A stretch of 64,000 nucleotides of DNA from Prevotella sp. (GCA_017475265.1 JAFVFY010000071.1:1-64000); one strand, 5' to 3'. Shown: positions 1 to 9,227, counted from the stretch's first letter. Translations and numbers: made by a program. Notes: generated by a model not told the origin, from the letters alone.

Positions 1-108
1 AACGAATTACACGAATTTTACGAATTATTATTGATTTCACGAATTTCCTCTGGCGCAGCAATTCGAATAATTTAAAATCAATTCGTGTAATTCGTATAAT
101 TCGTTGTT
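1..108. repeat. Inverted array of 9-bp units (ACGAATT core)
   Basis: The left arm has three copies of ACGAATT-nn at 9-bp spacing and the right arm has three copies of AATTCGT-nn ending in AATTCGTTGTT at 98-108, so the whole can fold into a long imperfect hairpin. The window edge may cut the left end. The same architecture with a different core (ACGGATT) occurs at 22884-23010. It lies downstream of the HU-like gene and contains no ORF. Confidence 0.75.
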
Positions 109-184
109 TATAGAAAACATATTTGTAAACTTAATTAAATAACAGTTCCTTATGTAGAACCCTGCCCCATCACTTGAAGTCTGC

Positions 185-601
185 CTATGGTTTGAACCCA
201 TTTTGCCAGACAGCTTTCACGCCGTCGCAGAAGTTATAGAGCAGACTGCGGTCGGACGTGCGGCGGCTGGCTGGGAGGAAACCGCAGACGATGCGGGTGA
301 TGTGGCGTTTCAGGCTGAACTGCTTCGGCTTGTCCACGCCCTGACTCTCCACACGGAGGCTGAAACGCCCGATGCCGGGGATGACCACGGTGTAGCCATC
401 AGAGAGCTTCACCTTCAGGGCGTGCTCTAGGTCGGTCACTACTGCTACCACAGCAGAGTTGTCGTAGCCTCGGGCCATCAACGACTCGCGAACCATACTC
501 TCCAAAGTTACCTCGCCTTGGCTCACGGTCTTCGCAAAGTATTTTCCGTATGAACTGCTGCTCTTGATATTGTTCTTGATAAGTCTGATATGTATTGCCA
601 T
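185..601 (-). CDS. HU-like DNA-binding protein
   Basis: This 138-residue protein has the layout of the Bacteroidetes HU/IHF-like family: a short basic N-terminal segment, a helical pair (about residues 30-62), then the beta-arm region with VVIPGIGRFSLRVES at about residues 72-86, which corresponds to the conserved V-x-x-x-G-x-G-x-F segment of HU. It is longer than canonical 90-residue HU, as many Bacteroidales paralogues are. It would bind DNA non-specifically in the nucleoid. The ATG at 601 is the first one and is preceded by an A/T-rich leader. I see no clear TAnnTTTG box close upstream. It appears monocistronic, because the next gene upstream on this strand (805-921) has its own promoter and the 22-bp repeat array lies between them. 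Confidence 0.8.
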   Translation of the reverse strand: MAIHIRLIKNNIKSSSSYGKYFAKTVSQGEVTLESMVRESLMARGYDNSAVVAVVTDLEHALKVKLSDGYTVVIPGIGRFSLRVESQGVDKPKQFSLKRHITRIVCGFLPASRRTSDRSLLYNFCDGVKAVWQNGFKP

Positions 602-689
602 AATCTTTTTGTTTGTTTTTTATGAAAGGATTACTCTTTAATTTAACTGTCTGAACTATTGTTGCTTAGAAAAGGATTACCTTTTTCTG

Positions 690-800
690 AAAGCATCACC
701 AAGTTTCTCTTAGGTAAAACAACTTGTTTTGGTATAGGAAAAGCCGTTCTTTCTGTTGGTTTGAACGTACTTCTCTGAGGTAAAACAAGTTGTTTTACTT
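690..800. repeat. Degenerate 22-bp tandem repeat with palindromic units
   Basis: Two near-identical units, GGTAAAACAACTTGTTTT at 713 and GGTAAAACAAGTTGTTTT at 779, are exactly 66 bp (3 x 22) apart, with two more degenerate 22-bp units between them. Each good unit is a quasi-palindrome (AAAACAA/TTGTTTT). The array sits just past the stop codon of the 38-residue ORF. Similar 22-bp periodicity is seen at 16312, 30259 and 39901. Confidence 0.6.
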
Positions 801-804
801 TTGA

Positions 805-921
805 TTAATCCCTTTTGAGGATACGATAGGCCGTTCCTTTGTTCGTCATATAACGGATATATCCCATTTCCATAAGCCATCCTTTTTCTTTTTTTCCCGA
901 GTTAATCATAGTGATTTTCAT
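805..921 (-). CDS. 38-residue small protein of unknown function
   Basis: The ORF starts with ATG at 921 and ends with TAA at 805-807. It encodes a basic peptide beginning MKITMINSGKKEKGW and ending in TAYRILKRD. The reason to call it is its promoter: a TAACTTTG box on the minus strand (948-955) with TTG exactly 20 bp upstream (976-978), giving a leader of about 20 nt before the ATG. I do not recognise the family. The size and the short W-L-x-E-x-G-Y-I-R stretch are loosely like the recognition part of a winged helix, but that is speculation. It could also be a decayed remnant of a larger regulator or a promoter-driven RNA that happens to contain an ORF. Confidence 0.5.
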   Translation of the reverse strand: MKITMINSGKKEKGWLMEMGYIRYMTNKGTAYRILKRD

Positions 922-947
922 ATCTTCAGATTTGCTGATTCAGTTTG

Positions 948-978
948 CAAAGTTACGATAATTTTCTCTCATTTACAA
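948..978 (-). promoter_or_regulatory. Promoter of the 38-residue ORF
   Basis: Minus strand -7 box TAACTTTG (948-955) and -33 TTG (976-978), spacing 20 bp, match the Bacteroidetes primary sigma consensus. Confidence 0.65.
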
Positions 979-1079
979 TACTTTTGCAGAAAAATAGCAG
1001 GAAATCGCCCGAAAAGTATTTGTAAGAGTAGTTCGACTGAAGGGGAACACTGTTTATTTGCGAAAACTTGCACAAATGC

Positions 1080-1110
1080 TTGGCGGTTACAGCTTTTATT
1101 CGTAACTTTG
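1080..1110 (+). promoter_or_regulatory. Promoter of the 1166 secreted-protein gene
   Basis: TTGG at 1080-1083 and TAACTTTG at 1103-1110 are separated by the consensus 20 bp. The start codon lies 56 bp after the -7 box. Confidence 0.7.
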
Positions 1111-1165
1111 CCCACGAATTGCGAAAACACACAACAAATATATTAACCTTTTAAAGAATTAACCT

Positions 1166-3235
1166 ATGAAACGTTTGACTTACTTTTTCAGCCACGGGCT
1201 GTTGTCCCTGAGTTTTCTGCTCGTGGGACTGCTGATGTCCACTGCCATGACGGCGCAGGATTATTGCCTTGATGTGGGCGGCATTGATGTGACTAGCGCA
1301 AACTGCGATAACATCACCGGCCCGACCATCAGCGGCAAAGTGTGGTTCGACCCAGCAACGAGGACGCTCACGCTGCAAAATGCCACCATCAATGTGAAGA
1401 ACGATGACGGCATCGGCATGGAATCCATCTATTGGAGCCTTGTCGGCGACGACCTGACCATTGTGCTGGAAGGTACCAACATCATCAATGTCATTCAGGA
1501 TGACAATTATGTTTATCATGCTATTTCGTTGTCGCAAACTGCGACCATCACCGGTCCAGGAGTGTTGTTAACGAATTATGATATTCGGACGTATGGCACC
1601 GACCTTGAAATCAATGGCGACTGCAAGGTGACGGCCAAGGCCATCAGCAATGACACATATTATAATGATGGAAGTACCCTGACCCTCAGCGGGTCAGTAA
1701 CAGAGATACACGCCCATGTTTATGGTTTTGACAACCTGGTGCTGAAGGACGACCTGAAAATCCTTGTGCCCTATCATGGGTACTATGACTCCACGAACCG
1801 CTACTTGGCCGACATGAACGGCCAATACCCCTCTGCTGTCTACATTGCCCAGAATGACTACACCGTGTCCAATACCAAACTATGGGTGAAGGGCAAGATG
1901 GTCGGTGAAAACATCTTTGAAGAAGGCTGGCCTGAAAATTATAATATCCCTGTCGATAAAGGCACGGCAACGTTCAATGCCTATTCGAAGACGCTGACAC
2001 TGAACGAAGCAGAGATCAGGGTGACGGAGGACGGGAAATATGGCATCACCAACTTCGACCCGGCCGAATCATATCCTGACCTTGGCGACTTGCTGAACAT
2101 TGTAGTGAACGGCACGTGCAAGATATGGTGTACGGACGTAGCCATGATGCTCAACGGAGGACTTGTCACTATATCGGGCGACGGAAAACTAGTATTGATG
2201 TCCGACGACCAGTCGGCGCTCAAGATGTTTGACAGAAGCATTGTGAACATCGATAATACCAATGTGAATTTTGAGACACAGGGAGGGCCGGCCATCAAGG
2301 GCGAATGGTGGATGAGAACCGAGATTGTCAACGTCATCCATTCCTCGCTGCTGGCCTATTCGCCTACTTATACCACAGACCAGATTTCGGGATTCAATCT
2401 GCTGAAGTGCAGGTTCCAGGATGATGGCGGGCTGAAGGGCGAGTTGTTCGGTTTCGACGAAACACAGGGTGGAAGCATCACCTACGATGGCGGTGCCCAC
2501 AGGGGCAGGGCCATCATTAAGCCCTACGAACTGTACCGTTACCTCATTTACCTCGGTGGTACAGAGGTGACCAGCGACAATCAGGATGACCCCTTGGGCG
2601 ACGGAGCCTTCAGCTACGACCCCATGACCAGCACGCTCACGATGAAGAAAAGTACTGACAGGTCTTTGTCAGCCTATCGCAAAGGCGGATTGACCCTTCG
2701 CGTGGAGAACAATGTGTCGTTGACGCATGAAAACGGAATCAGAACCTACGCCGGATGTCCGCTGACCATCACCGGGCCGGGGAGGCTCAGCGTCACGAAG
2801 GGACTCATCGTCACCTCAGATAAAATGACCTTCATCGATGCTGACGTAGAGGCGGCAAGCAGAGTGCTAGGAAACGGGGACAACGCGAAACTCGATGTGA
2901 AGTTCTCCAGGCTCAAGGCAAAGGAGATTTCCAGATTCACTGGTGGCATCACGCTGGCCGGCTGCTACATCAGCAGTCCTGCAGGGGCACAGGTGAAGGA
3001 CGGTGCGATAGTCGATGCAGCCGGAGACGTCATAACGACTGGCGTCACCATCCTGCCTCGCGAGGTGAAGAAAGGCGACGTGAACGGTGATGGAGCTATC
3101 GATGTGGCCGACATTTCCGAGGTTATCAGCGTCATGGCAGGAAGCGTGTTCAATCCCCATGCCGACGTGAACGGCGACGGAGCCATTGACGTGGCCGACA
3201 TTTCTGAGGTCATCACCATCATGGCCTCCAAGTAA
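1166..3235 (+). CDS. Secreted protein with C-terminal dockerin-like repeats
   Basis: A 689-residue exported protein. Residues 1-30 form a signal peptide with a hydrophobic LLSLSFLLVGLLMSTAM core and a cleavage site near TAQ. The body is rich in beta-strand patterns with alternating phrases such as TLTLQNATI, LTIVLEGTN and TISGDGKLVL, repeated in a second half (YLIYLGGTEVTSDNQDD mirrors the N-terminal DVGGIDVTSANCDN), which suggests an internally duplicated beta-helix. The last 55 residues hold two dockerin-type calcium repeats, each D-x-N-G-D-G-A-I-D-V-A-D-I. Such domains in Prevotella occur without cellulosomes, and their partner is unknown. The body has no catalytic motif I recognise. The gene has its own consensus promoter, and mfd begins 3 bp after its stop, so the two are probably co-transcribed. 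Confidence 0.8.
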   Translation: MKRLTYFFSHGLLSLSFLLVGLLMSTAMTAQDYCLDVGGIDVTSANCDNITGPTISGKVWFDPATRTLTLQNATINVKNDDGIGMESIYWSLVGDDLTIVLEGTNIINVIQDDNYVYHAISLSQTATITGPGVLLTNYDIRTYGTDLEINGDCKVTAKAISNDTYYNDGSTLTLSGSVTEIHAHVYGFDNLVLKDDLKILVPYHGYYDSTNRYLADMNGQYPSAVYIAQNDYTVSNTKLWVKGKMVGENIFEEGWPENYNIPVDKGTATFNAYSKTLTLNEAEIRVTEDGKYGITNFDPAESYPDLGDLLNIVVNGTCKIWCTDVAMMLNGGLVTISGDGKLVLMSDDQSALKMFDRSIVNIDNTNVNFETQGGPAIKGEWWMRTEIVNVIHSSLLAYSPTYTTDQISGFNLLKCRFQDDGGLKGELFGFDETQGGSITYDGGAHRGRAIIKPYELYRYLIYLGGTEVTSDNQDDPLGDGAFSYDPMTSTLTMKKSTDRSLSAYRKGGLTLRVENNVSLTHENGIRTYAGCPLTITGPGRLSVTKGLIVTSDKMTFIDADVEAASRVLGNGDNAKLDVKFSRLKAKEISRFTGGITLAGCYISSPAGAQVKDGAIVDAAGDVITTGVTILPREVKKGDVNGDGAIDVADISEVISVMAGSVFNPHADVNGDGAIDVADISEVITIMASK

Positions 3236-3237
3236 CG

Positions 3238-6200
3238 ATGCATATACAAAAACTACAGGAGAAATACGCCCGTCTGCCCCAGGTGGCGGCATTGGCAAAG
3301 ACGCTGGAGAAAGGCAAGACGAAGACGATTTGTCTCGACGGTCTGCTGGCCTCCAGTGTTCCTATGGTCTTCAGTGGCCTGGCCAAGAAGACGAGCCAGA
3401 CGATTCTCTTCATCCTCCAGGATGCCGACGAGGCTGGCTATTTCTACCATGACCTCTGCCAAGTGATGGGCGAGGGTTGTGTGCTTTTCTTCCCCAGTAG
3501 CTACCGACGAGCTATCAAGTACGGGCAGAAGGATGCGGCAAACGAAATTCTGAGGACGGAAGTGCTGACGGCCATTGACTATTCATCATTGACCATTGAC
3601 CATTCGACGACACTTAGCAATAATGGTCAAAGGTCAATGGTCAATGGTCAATGTCTTTTTATCGTCTCCTACCCCGAAGCCATCGCCGAACAGGTGGTGA
3701 CACGCAAGAGTCTTGACGACCGCACGCTATCAATGACCGTTGGCGAGACCGTCAATGTGGACGATGTCTGCGAGACGTTGCGCGACTTCGGCTTCCATGA
3801 GGTGGACTACGTCTACGAGCCGGGACAGTTCGCGCTACGCGGCAGCATCCTCGATGTCTATTCCTTCAGCTGTGAATATCCCTTCCGTGTGGACTTCTTC
3901 GGCGATGACATAGACTCCATACGAACCTTCGACGTGGAGAACCAGCTGTCACGTGAGCGACGCGACCATATTGACATCGTGCCAGAGCTGACATCGGGGA
4001 GTACAGATCCCCTTGAACGGGAGTCGCTGTTTACGTTCCTGCCCGACAACACCGTACTGGCAGCCAAGGACTTCGGTTTTGTGCGTGACAGCGTGGAGAG
4101 GGCGTGGCAGGAGGGATTCTCCTCACAGGCCCTGACGGAAAGGTTGGAGAACGCCACCGAGGTGGAGGAATACCAGATACGTCAGGAGATGCACCGCGAC
4201 AGCCAGATTATTAGTGGTGCGAAATTTGAAACTGACAGCGAACCGTTCCGCAAGATTGTCATAAACCCTACCCCCCGCGAAGGGGTCGGGAGTGGGGCTG
4301 CTGGGTCTGTTTCTTTTTCTACCAGTCCCCAGCCCCTCTTCCACAAGAACTTCGACCTGCTGACGCAGACCTTGGAGGACTATCTGCTCAAGGGCTATAA
4401 GCTCTTTGTGCTAGCCGACAGCCAGAAGCAGATAGAGCGTCTGAAGGACATCCTGGCCGAGAAGTCGGGGTTGACCTTCGAAGGTGTTGACCATACCCTC
4501 CACGAGGGTTTCATCGACCATGACCTGCGCTGCTGCTTCTTCACCGACCACCAGATTTTCGACCGCTTCCACAAGTATAACCTTAAGAGCGACAAGGCCC
4601 GTGGCGGCAAGATGGCCCTCACATTGAAGGAAATCCAGCAGTTCGAACTGGGCGACTTCGTAGTCCACGTAGACCACGGTGTGGGTAAGTTCGGCGGGCT
4701 GGTGAGGATGCCGATAAATTCCGGAAACTCCGGAAGCAGCCAGCAGTACCAGGAGATGATAAAAATCATCTACCAGCGCGGCGATGCCATCTACGTCTCT
4801 ATACATTCTTTATATAAGGTGTCTAAGTACAAGGCACAGGACGGTGGCCAAGCTCCTCGGCTCTCCACACTAGGTACTGGTGCCTGGGAACGACTGAAAG
4901 AGCGCACGAAGAAACACATCAAGGACATCGCCCGCGACCTCATCAAGCTCTACGCCTCGCGCCGTCACCAGAAAGGCTTTGCCTATAGCCACGACACCTA
5001 TCTACAGCAAGAGCTGGAGGCCTCGTTCCTCTATGAGGACACCCCCGACCAGCTGAAAGCCACGCAGGATGTGAAGGCCGACATGGAGCGCCCGCAGCCT
5101 ATGGACCGTCTGGTTTGTGGCGACGTGGGCTTCGGCAAGACAGAAGTGGCCGTCCGTGCTGCCTTCAAGGCTGCCGTAGACGGGAAGCAAACAGCCGTCC
5201 TCGTGCCTACGACGGTACTGGCCTACCAGCATTTCCGTACATTTAGCAGTCGTTTGAAGAACATGCCCGTCCGTGTGGAATATCTCAGTCGCGCCCGCAG
5301 TCAGAAGCAGACCACCGCCATTCTCAAGGACTTGGAAGAAGGGAAGATAGACATCCTTATCGGCACGCACAAACTCATCGGCAAGACGGTGAAGTTCAAG
5401 GACTTGGGACTGCTCATCATCGACGAGGAACAGAAGTTCGGTGTCTCTACGAAGGAGAAGCTGCGCCAGATGAAGACCAACGTCGATACACTCACCATGA
5501 GTGCCACGCCCATCCCGCGCACCCTGCAGTTCTCCCTTGTCGGAGCCCGCGACCTGAGTGTTATACAGACGCCACCGCCCAACCGATACCCCATCCAGAC
5601 GGAGATTCATACCTTCTCGGCGGAGATTATCGCCGATGCCATCAACTTCGAGATGAGCCGCAACGGACAGGTGTTCTTTGTGAACAACCGCATCAACAAC
5701 CTGATAGAGCTGAAAGCCCTTATCCAGAAGTATGTTCCCGACTGCCGTGTGGCTATCGGTCACGGACAGATGAACCCCGAGGAGCTGGAGAAGATTGTGC
5801 TCGACTTCTCGAACTACGACTACGATGTGCTGCTCTCGACGACCATCGTGGAGAACGGCATCGACATCCCCAACGCCAACACCATCATCATCAACTCGGC
5901 GCATAACTTCGGCCTCTCCGACCTTCACCAGATGCGTGGTCGCGTGGGGCGTGGCAATCGTAAGGCTTTCTGCTACCTCCTTGCCCCGCCACTCTCAGTC
6001 CTTCCGCCGGATGCACGCCGTCGCTTGGAAGCCCTGGAGAACTTCTCCGACCTGGGCAGCGGCATCAACATCGCCATGCAAGACCTCGACATCCGTGGTG
6101 CCGGCAACATGCTCGGTTCCGAGCAGAGCGGCTTCATCTCCGACCTTGGCTACGAGACCTACCAGAAGATACTCAATGAGGCGATGGCGGAGCTGAGGAA

Positions 6201-6783
6201 CGAGAAACCCACCCCCAACCCCTCCCTAGGGGAGGGGAGTGTATATAGTTCTTCCACTAGAAAGGCTGATGACAAAACTATCCGATCCCCCCTCCCCTGG
6301 GGAGGGGAAGGGGGTGGGTTTGTCTCCGACTGCACCCTCGAATCCGACCTGGAGATGTATTTCCCCGACCAGTACGTGCCCTCCGACTCAGAGCGCATGT
6401 TGCTCTACCGCGAACTGGACAGCACCCGCGATGACCGCGAGCTGGAAGCTTACCGCCAGCGGCTCATCGACCGTTTCGGGCCATTGCCGAAACAGGCAGA
6501 GGAACTGCTCCATGTGGTTGCCCTTCGACGGTTGGGCAAGCAGCTGGGGTGCGAGAAGATTCTTCTGAAGCAGGGGCGCATGTTCCTTTACTTCGTCAGC
6601 AACATGAACAGCCCCTACTACCAGAGCGATGCCTTCGGCAGCATCATCGACTACGCCACCCAGAACGTCAGGAGATGCAACCTGCGCGAGCAGAACGGGA
6701 AACGCTCGATGGTCATCACCGATGTGCCTACAGTTGGCGAGGCCGTCACTGTCTTAAAGAAAATGTACAACATAGAAACCTAA
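3238..6783 (+). CDS. mfd: Transcription-repair coupling factor Mfd
   Basis: Mfd removes stalled RNA polymerase from DNA lesions and recruits UvrA. The 1181-residue product has the full order: UvrB-homology region (1-330), RNA polymerase interaction domain (QFELGDFVVHVDHGVGKF near 470-490), SF2 helicase with Walker A GDVGFGKTE (K634) and DEEQ (729-732), the translocation region (VAIGHGQMNPEELEK), and the C-terminal TRCF domain after residue 1040. It is slightly longer than usual because three repeat elements are inserted in frame: residues about 112-138 (ATTGACC array), 343-367 and 990-1028 (GC-rich elements). All helicase motifs are intact, so the gene is probably functional. ATG 3238 lies 3 bp after the previous stop, and the GH31 gene follows 13 bp after its own stop. 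Confidence 0.97.
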   Translation: MHIQKLQEKYARLPQVAALAKTLEKGKTKTICLDGLLASSVPMVFSGLAKKTSQTILFILQDADEAGYFYHDLCQVMGEGCVLFFPSSYRRAIKYGQKDAANEILRTEVLTAIDYSSLTIDHSTTLSNNGQRSMVNGQCLFIVSYPEAIAEQVVTRKSLDDRTLSMTVGETVNVDDVCETLRDFGFHEVDYVYEPGQFALRGSILDVYSFSCEYPFRVDFFGDDIDSIRTFDVENQLSRERRDHIDIVPELTSGSTDPLERESLFTFLPDNTVLAAKDFGFVRDSVERAWQEGFSSQALTERLENATEVEEYQIRQEMHRDSQIISGAKFETDSEPFRKIVINPTPREGVGSGAAGSVSFSTSPQPLFHKNFDLLTQTLEDYLLKGYKLFVLADSQKQIERLKDILAEKSGLTFEGVDHTLHEGFIDHDLRCCFFTDHQIFDRFHKYNLKSDKARGGKMALTLKEIQQFELGDFVVHVDHGVGKFGGLVRMPINSGNSGSSQQYQEMIKIIYQRGDAIYVSIHSLYKVSKYKAQDGGQAPRLSTLGTGAWERLKERTKKHIKDIARDLIKLYASRRHQKGFAYSHDTYLQQELEASFLYEDTPDQLKATQDVKADMERPQPMDRLVCGDVGFGKTEVAVRAAFKAAVDGKQTAVLVPTTVLAYQHFRTFSSRLKNMPVRVEYLSRARSQKQTTAILKDLEEGKIDILIGTHKLIGKTVKFKDLGLLIIDEEQKFGVSTKEKLRQMKTNVDTLTMSATPIPRTLQFSLVGARDLSVIQTPPPNRYPIQTEIHTFSAEIIADAINFEMSRNGQVFFVNNRINNLIELKALIQKYVPDCRVAIGHGQMNPEELEKIVLDFSNYDYDVLLSTTIVENGIDIPNANTIIINSAHNFGLSDLHQMRGRVGRGNRKAFCYLLAPPLSVLPPDARRRLEALENFSDLGSGINIAMQDLDIRGAGNMLGSEQSGFISDLGYETYQKILNEAMAELRNEKPTPNPSLGEGSVYSSSTRKADDKTIRSPLPWGGEGGGFVSDCTLESDLEMYFPDQYVPSDSERMLLYRELDSTRDDRELEAYRQRLIDRFGPLPKQAEELLHVVALRRLGKQLGCEKILLKQGRMFLYFVSNMNSPYYQSDAFGSIIDYATQNVRRCNLREQNGKRSMVITDVPTVGEAVTVLKKMYNIET
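3573..3652. repeat. In-frame ATTGACC/GGTCAAT inverted heptamer array in mfd
   Basis: Copies of ATTGACC on the left and of GGTCAAT on the right flank a short spacer and can pair as a hairpin. It is translated as part of Mfd (LTIDHS on the left, SMVNGQ on the right) inside the UvrB-like N-terminal region. The same array family occurs at 11100, 15001, 27465 and 39597. Confidence 0.85.
4266..4340. repeat. In-frame GC-rich palindromic element in mfd
   Basis: C-rich and G-rich runs (CCCTACCCCCC, GGGGTCGGGAGTGGGGCTG, then CCAGTCCCCAGCCCC) can form nested hairpins. The element is translated in frame as a Pro/Gly-rich segment (PTPREGVGSGAAG) that breaks otherwise conserved Mfd sequence. Confidence 0.75.
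6205..6321. repeat. 117-bp in-frame element with terminal inverted repeats in mfd
   Basis: The ends AAACCCACCCCC (6205-6216) and GGGGGTGGGTTT (6310-6321) are perfect 12-bp inverted repeats. Each is followed inward by a CCCTCCC/GGGGAGGGG hairpin. The length of 117 bp is 39 codons, so the Mfd frame is kept. It lies between the helicase core and the C-terminal TRCF domain. Confidence 0.85.
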
Positions 6784-6796
6784 ACATTGATTCATT

Positions 6797-9178
6797 ATGA
6801 GGAAACTATCCGTACTACTGGCCTTTGTGGCCATCGCCCTGCTGAACGCAGGAGCACAGGAAGTGAAAGTGGAGTTTATGACTCCGAGTATCGTACACGT
6901 CGTGAAGGGCCAGCCCACGAAGAGTCTGGTGATTACCGCCAAGCCAGAGCAGGTGGCAGTAACGCAGAACGGCAATACCTGGAAGAGCAGCGAGCTGACC
7001 GTCAAGCTCAATCCGGAGACCCAAAGCCTGACGTTCATGACGAGCAAGGGCAAGGTGCTCCTAAAGGAAGAGGGATGGAGTATCATTCGGAAGAATATTG
7101 ACGAGTTTGAGGTCAGTCAGACTTTTCAGCTTGATAAGGACGAGGCCATCTACGGCTTGGGCACCATCCAGAACGGAAAGATGAACCGCCGAGGCGAGAA
7201 GAAGCGCATGGAGCAGTCGAACCTCGAGGACTTCCAGAACGTGTTGCAGAGCATCAAGGGCTGGGGACTCTATTGGGAGAATTACTCGCCCACACTTTTC
7301 GAGGACAATGCCAACGGAATGACGTTTACCTCTGAAGCAGGTCAGGGCATCGACTACTACTTCATGTACGGCGGCGATGTAGTAGGCCACGCTTCCCAGC
7401 GTGGCGGCTCCGATGGTGTAATCGCCTGCATGCGCCACCTCACCGGCGACGTACCGATGTTCCCGCTTTGGACTTACGGCTACTGGCAGTCGAAGGAGCG
7501 CTACAAGACCGCTACAGAGACCGAGGGCATCGTCGACCAGTACCGCGCCCTGAACGTGCCCCTCGACGGCATCATTCAGGACTGGCAGTACTGGGGAAGC
7601 AACTACCTGTGGAACGCAATGGATTTCCTGGCCGAGGACTTTGCCAACGGCAAGCAGCTCATCGAGAACGTCCACAAGAAGCACGCCCACTTCATGATTT
7701 CCATCTGGGCCAGCTTCGGCCCGATGACGCAGCAGTTCCGCGAGTTGAACGAGAAAGGCTTGCTCCTGCCCATCGAAACCTGGCCGCAGAGCGGAATCTC
7801 CCACGTCTGGCCACCAATCATGAAATATCCTTCGGGCGTGAAGGTCTACGATGCCTTCCATCCCGAAGCCCGCGCCATCTACTGGAAATATCTCAAAACG
7901 CTCTATGACTATGGTTGCGATGCCTGGTGGATGGACTCCACCGACCCCGACTTCTTCAATCCGAAGGAGAGCGACTACGAGCACAAGGTCTATGGCGGCA
8001 CTTGGCGCTCGCAGCGTAATGCCTTCCCGCTGGAGACAGTTCGCGGCATCTACCAGAGTCAGAGAAAGGACGACCGCGGCAAGCGCATCTTCATCATGAC
8101 GCGAAGCAGCTTCGCTGGTCAGCAGCACTACGGCTCGAACATGTGGAGCGGCGACGTCAATTCGTCGTGGGACATGCTGCGTAAGCAGGTGCCCGCCGGA
8201 CTTAGCTTCTCCTTGACGGGCAATCCCAACTTCAACACAGACATCGGTGGTTTCTTCTGCGGCTCGTACAACACCCGTGGTGGTGGGTCGGCCCCGAAGA
8301 ACCCACAGTTCCAGGAGCTTTACGTGCGCTGGATGCAGTACGGCCTGTTCTGCCCCGTCTTCCGCAGTCATGGAGCCGATGCACCTCGCGAAATCTGGCA
8401 GTTCGGTAAGAAGGGCGATCCTGTCTACGATGCCATTGAGAAGCAGATACGCCTACGCTACCGCCTTATACCTTATTTATATAGTACGGCCTGGCAGGTG
8501 ACCAGCAACAACGACAGCTATATGCGTCCGCTCTTTGCCGACTTTGCCGCCGACAAGAAAGTATGGGACATGACCGATGAGTTCATGTTTGGCCGCAGCA
8601 TCCTCGCCTGTCCCATCGTCCAGGCACAGTACACCGAGGAGAAGGTCATCCGCACCAACGCCATGACGGGCTGGGACCGCCAGAACGCCACGGATGGTTC
8701 CCCGGTCGGAGCCATCGATTTTACGCAGCCTAAGTCCACCACGAAATACCTGCCAAAGGGTGCCACGTGGTACGACTTCTGGACTAACCAGCGCTATCAG
8801 GGCGGCAAGGACGTGACCTTGGAGACCTCGTTCGACCGTGTGCCGATGTTCGTGCGAGCCGGTAGCATCCTACCCCTCGGCCCAGAGATGCAGTACGTTG
8901 GCGAGAAAGCTTGGGATAACCTTGAACTTCGCGTCTATCCTGGTGCCGATGGCGACTTCCTGCTCTACGAGGACGAGGGCGACAGCTACAACTACGAGAA
9001 GGGTGTCTACGCCACTATTCCCTTCACCTGGAACGACCGCGCACAAACCCTCACCATTGGCGAACGTAAAGGTAGCTACCCCGGCATGATTCAGAACCGC
9101 CAGTTTACCGTGGTATTCCCTGACGGCAGTAGTCAGGTAGTGAGTTACAATGGTAAGGAAACGGTAGTCAGGAAATAG
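6797..9178 (+). CDS. GH31 family glycosidase (alpha-xylosidase/alpha-glucosidase type), secreted
   Basis: This 793-residue protein starts with a signal peptide (MRKLSVLLAFVAIALLNAGAQ). It has the GH31 order: N-terminal beta-sandwich with DEAIYGLG (about 115-122), TIM barrel with the nucleophile region WWMDSTDPD (D380) and acid/base region MWSGDVNSSW (D453), then a C-terminal beta domain of the DUF5110 type (LRVYPGADGDFLLYEDEGDSYNYEKG split over about 715-740). Enzymes of this type hydrolyse alpha-xylosyl or alpha-glucosyl ends in the periplasm. The residue after the usual nucleophile motif is STD rather than the common TE. Substrate cannot be fixed from sequence. It follows mfd by 13 bp and ends at a strong terminator, so it is probably the last gene of that transcript. 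Confidence 0.92.
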   Translation: MRKLSVLLAFVAIALLNAGAQEVKVEFMTPSIVHVVKGQPTKSLVITAKPEQVAVTQNGNTWKSSELTVKLNPETQSLTFMTSKGKVLLKEEGWSIIRKNIDEFEVSQTFQLDKDEAIYGLGTIQNGKMNRRGEKKRMEQSNLEDFQNVLQSIKGWGLYWENYSPTLFEDNANGMTFTSEAGQGIDYYFMYGGDVVGHASQRGGSDGVIACMRHLTGDVPMFPLWTYGYWQSKERYKTATETEGIVDQYRALNVPLDGIIQDWQYWGSNYLWNAMDFLAEDFANGKQLIENVHKKHAHFMISIWASFGPMTQQFRELNEKGLLLPIETWPQSGISHVWPPIMKYPSGVKVYDAFHPEARAIYWKYLKTLYDYGCDAWWMDSTDPDFFNPKESDYEHKVYGGTWRSQRNAFPLETVRGIYQSQRKDDRGKRIFIMTRSSFAGQQHYGSNMWSGDVNSSWDMLRKQVPAGLSFSLTGNPNFNTDIGGFFCGSYNTRGGGSAPKNPQFQELYVRWMQYGLFCPVFRSHGADAPREIWQFGKKGDPVYDAIEKQIRLRYRLIPYLYSTAWQVTSNNDSYMRPLFADFAADKKVWDMTDEFMFGRSILACPIVQAQYTEEKVIRTNAMTGWDRQNATDGSPVGAIDFTQPKSTTKYLPKGATWYDFWTNQRYQGGKDVTLETSFDRVPMFVRAGSILPLGPEMQYVGEKAWDNLELRVYPGADGDFLLYEDEGDSYNYEKGVYATIPFTWNDRAQTLTIGERKGSYPGMIQNRQFTVVFPDGSSQVVSYNGKETVVRK

Positions 9179-9188
9179 CAGAAGAAAA

Positions 9189-9221
9189 GGGCGCGAAGTA
9201 TTGTTCTTCGCGCCCCTTTTT
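9189..9221 (+). terminator. Rho-independent terminator after the GH31 gene
   Basis: A perfect 10-bp stem GGGCGCGAAG/CTTCGCGCCC with a 7-nt loop is followed by C and five T. It is 10 bp downstream of the GH31 stop and also faces the 3' end of the minus-strand tRNA. Confidence 0.9.
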
Positions 9222-9227
9222 CAGTTG

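Noticed and set aside
5002-5928. A 308-codon minus-strand frame inside mfd
   Set aside because: Antisense shadow of a GC-rich coding gene; the mfd helicase motifs lie on the plus strand.
3238-6783. Three insertions in mfd as sign of a pseudogene or assembly error
   Set aside because: All helicase and RNA polymerase-binding motifs remain in one open frame, insert lengths are codon multiples, and the same repeats occur in other intact genes.
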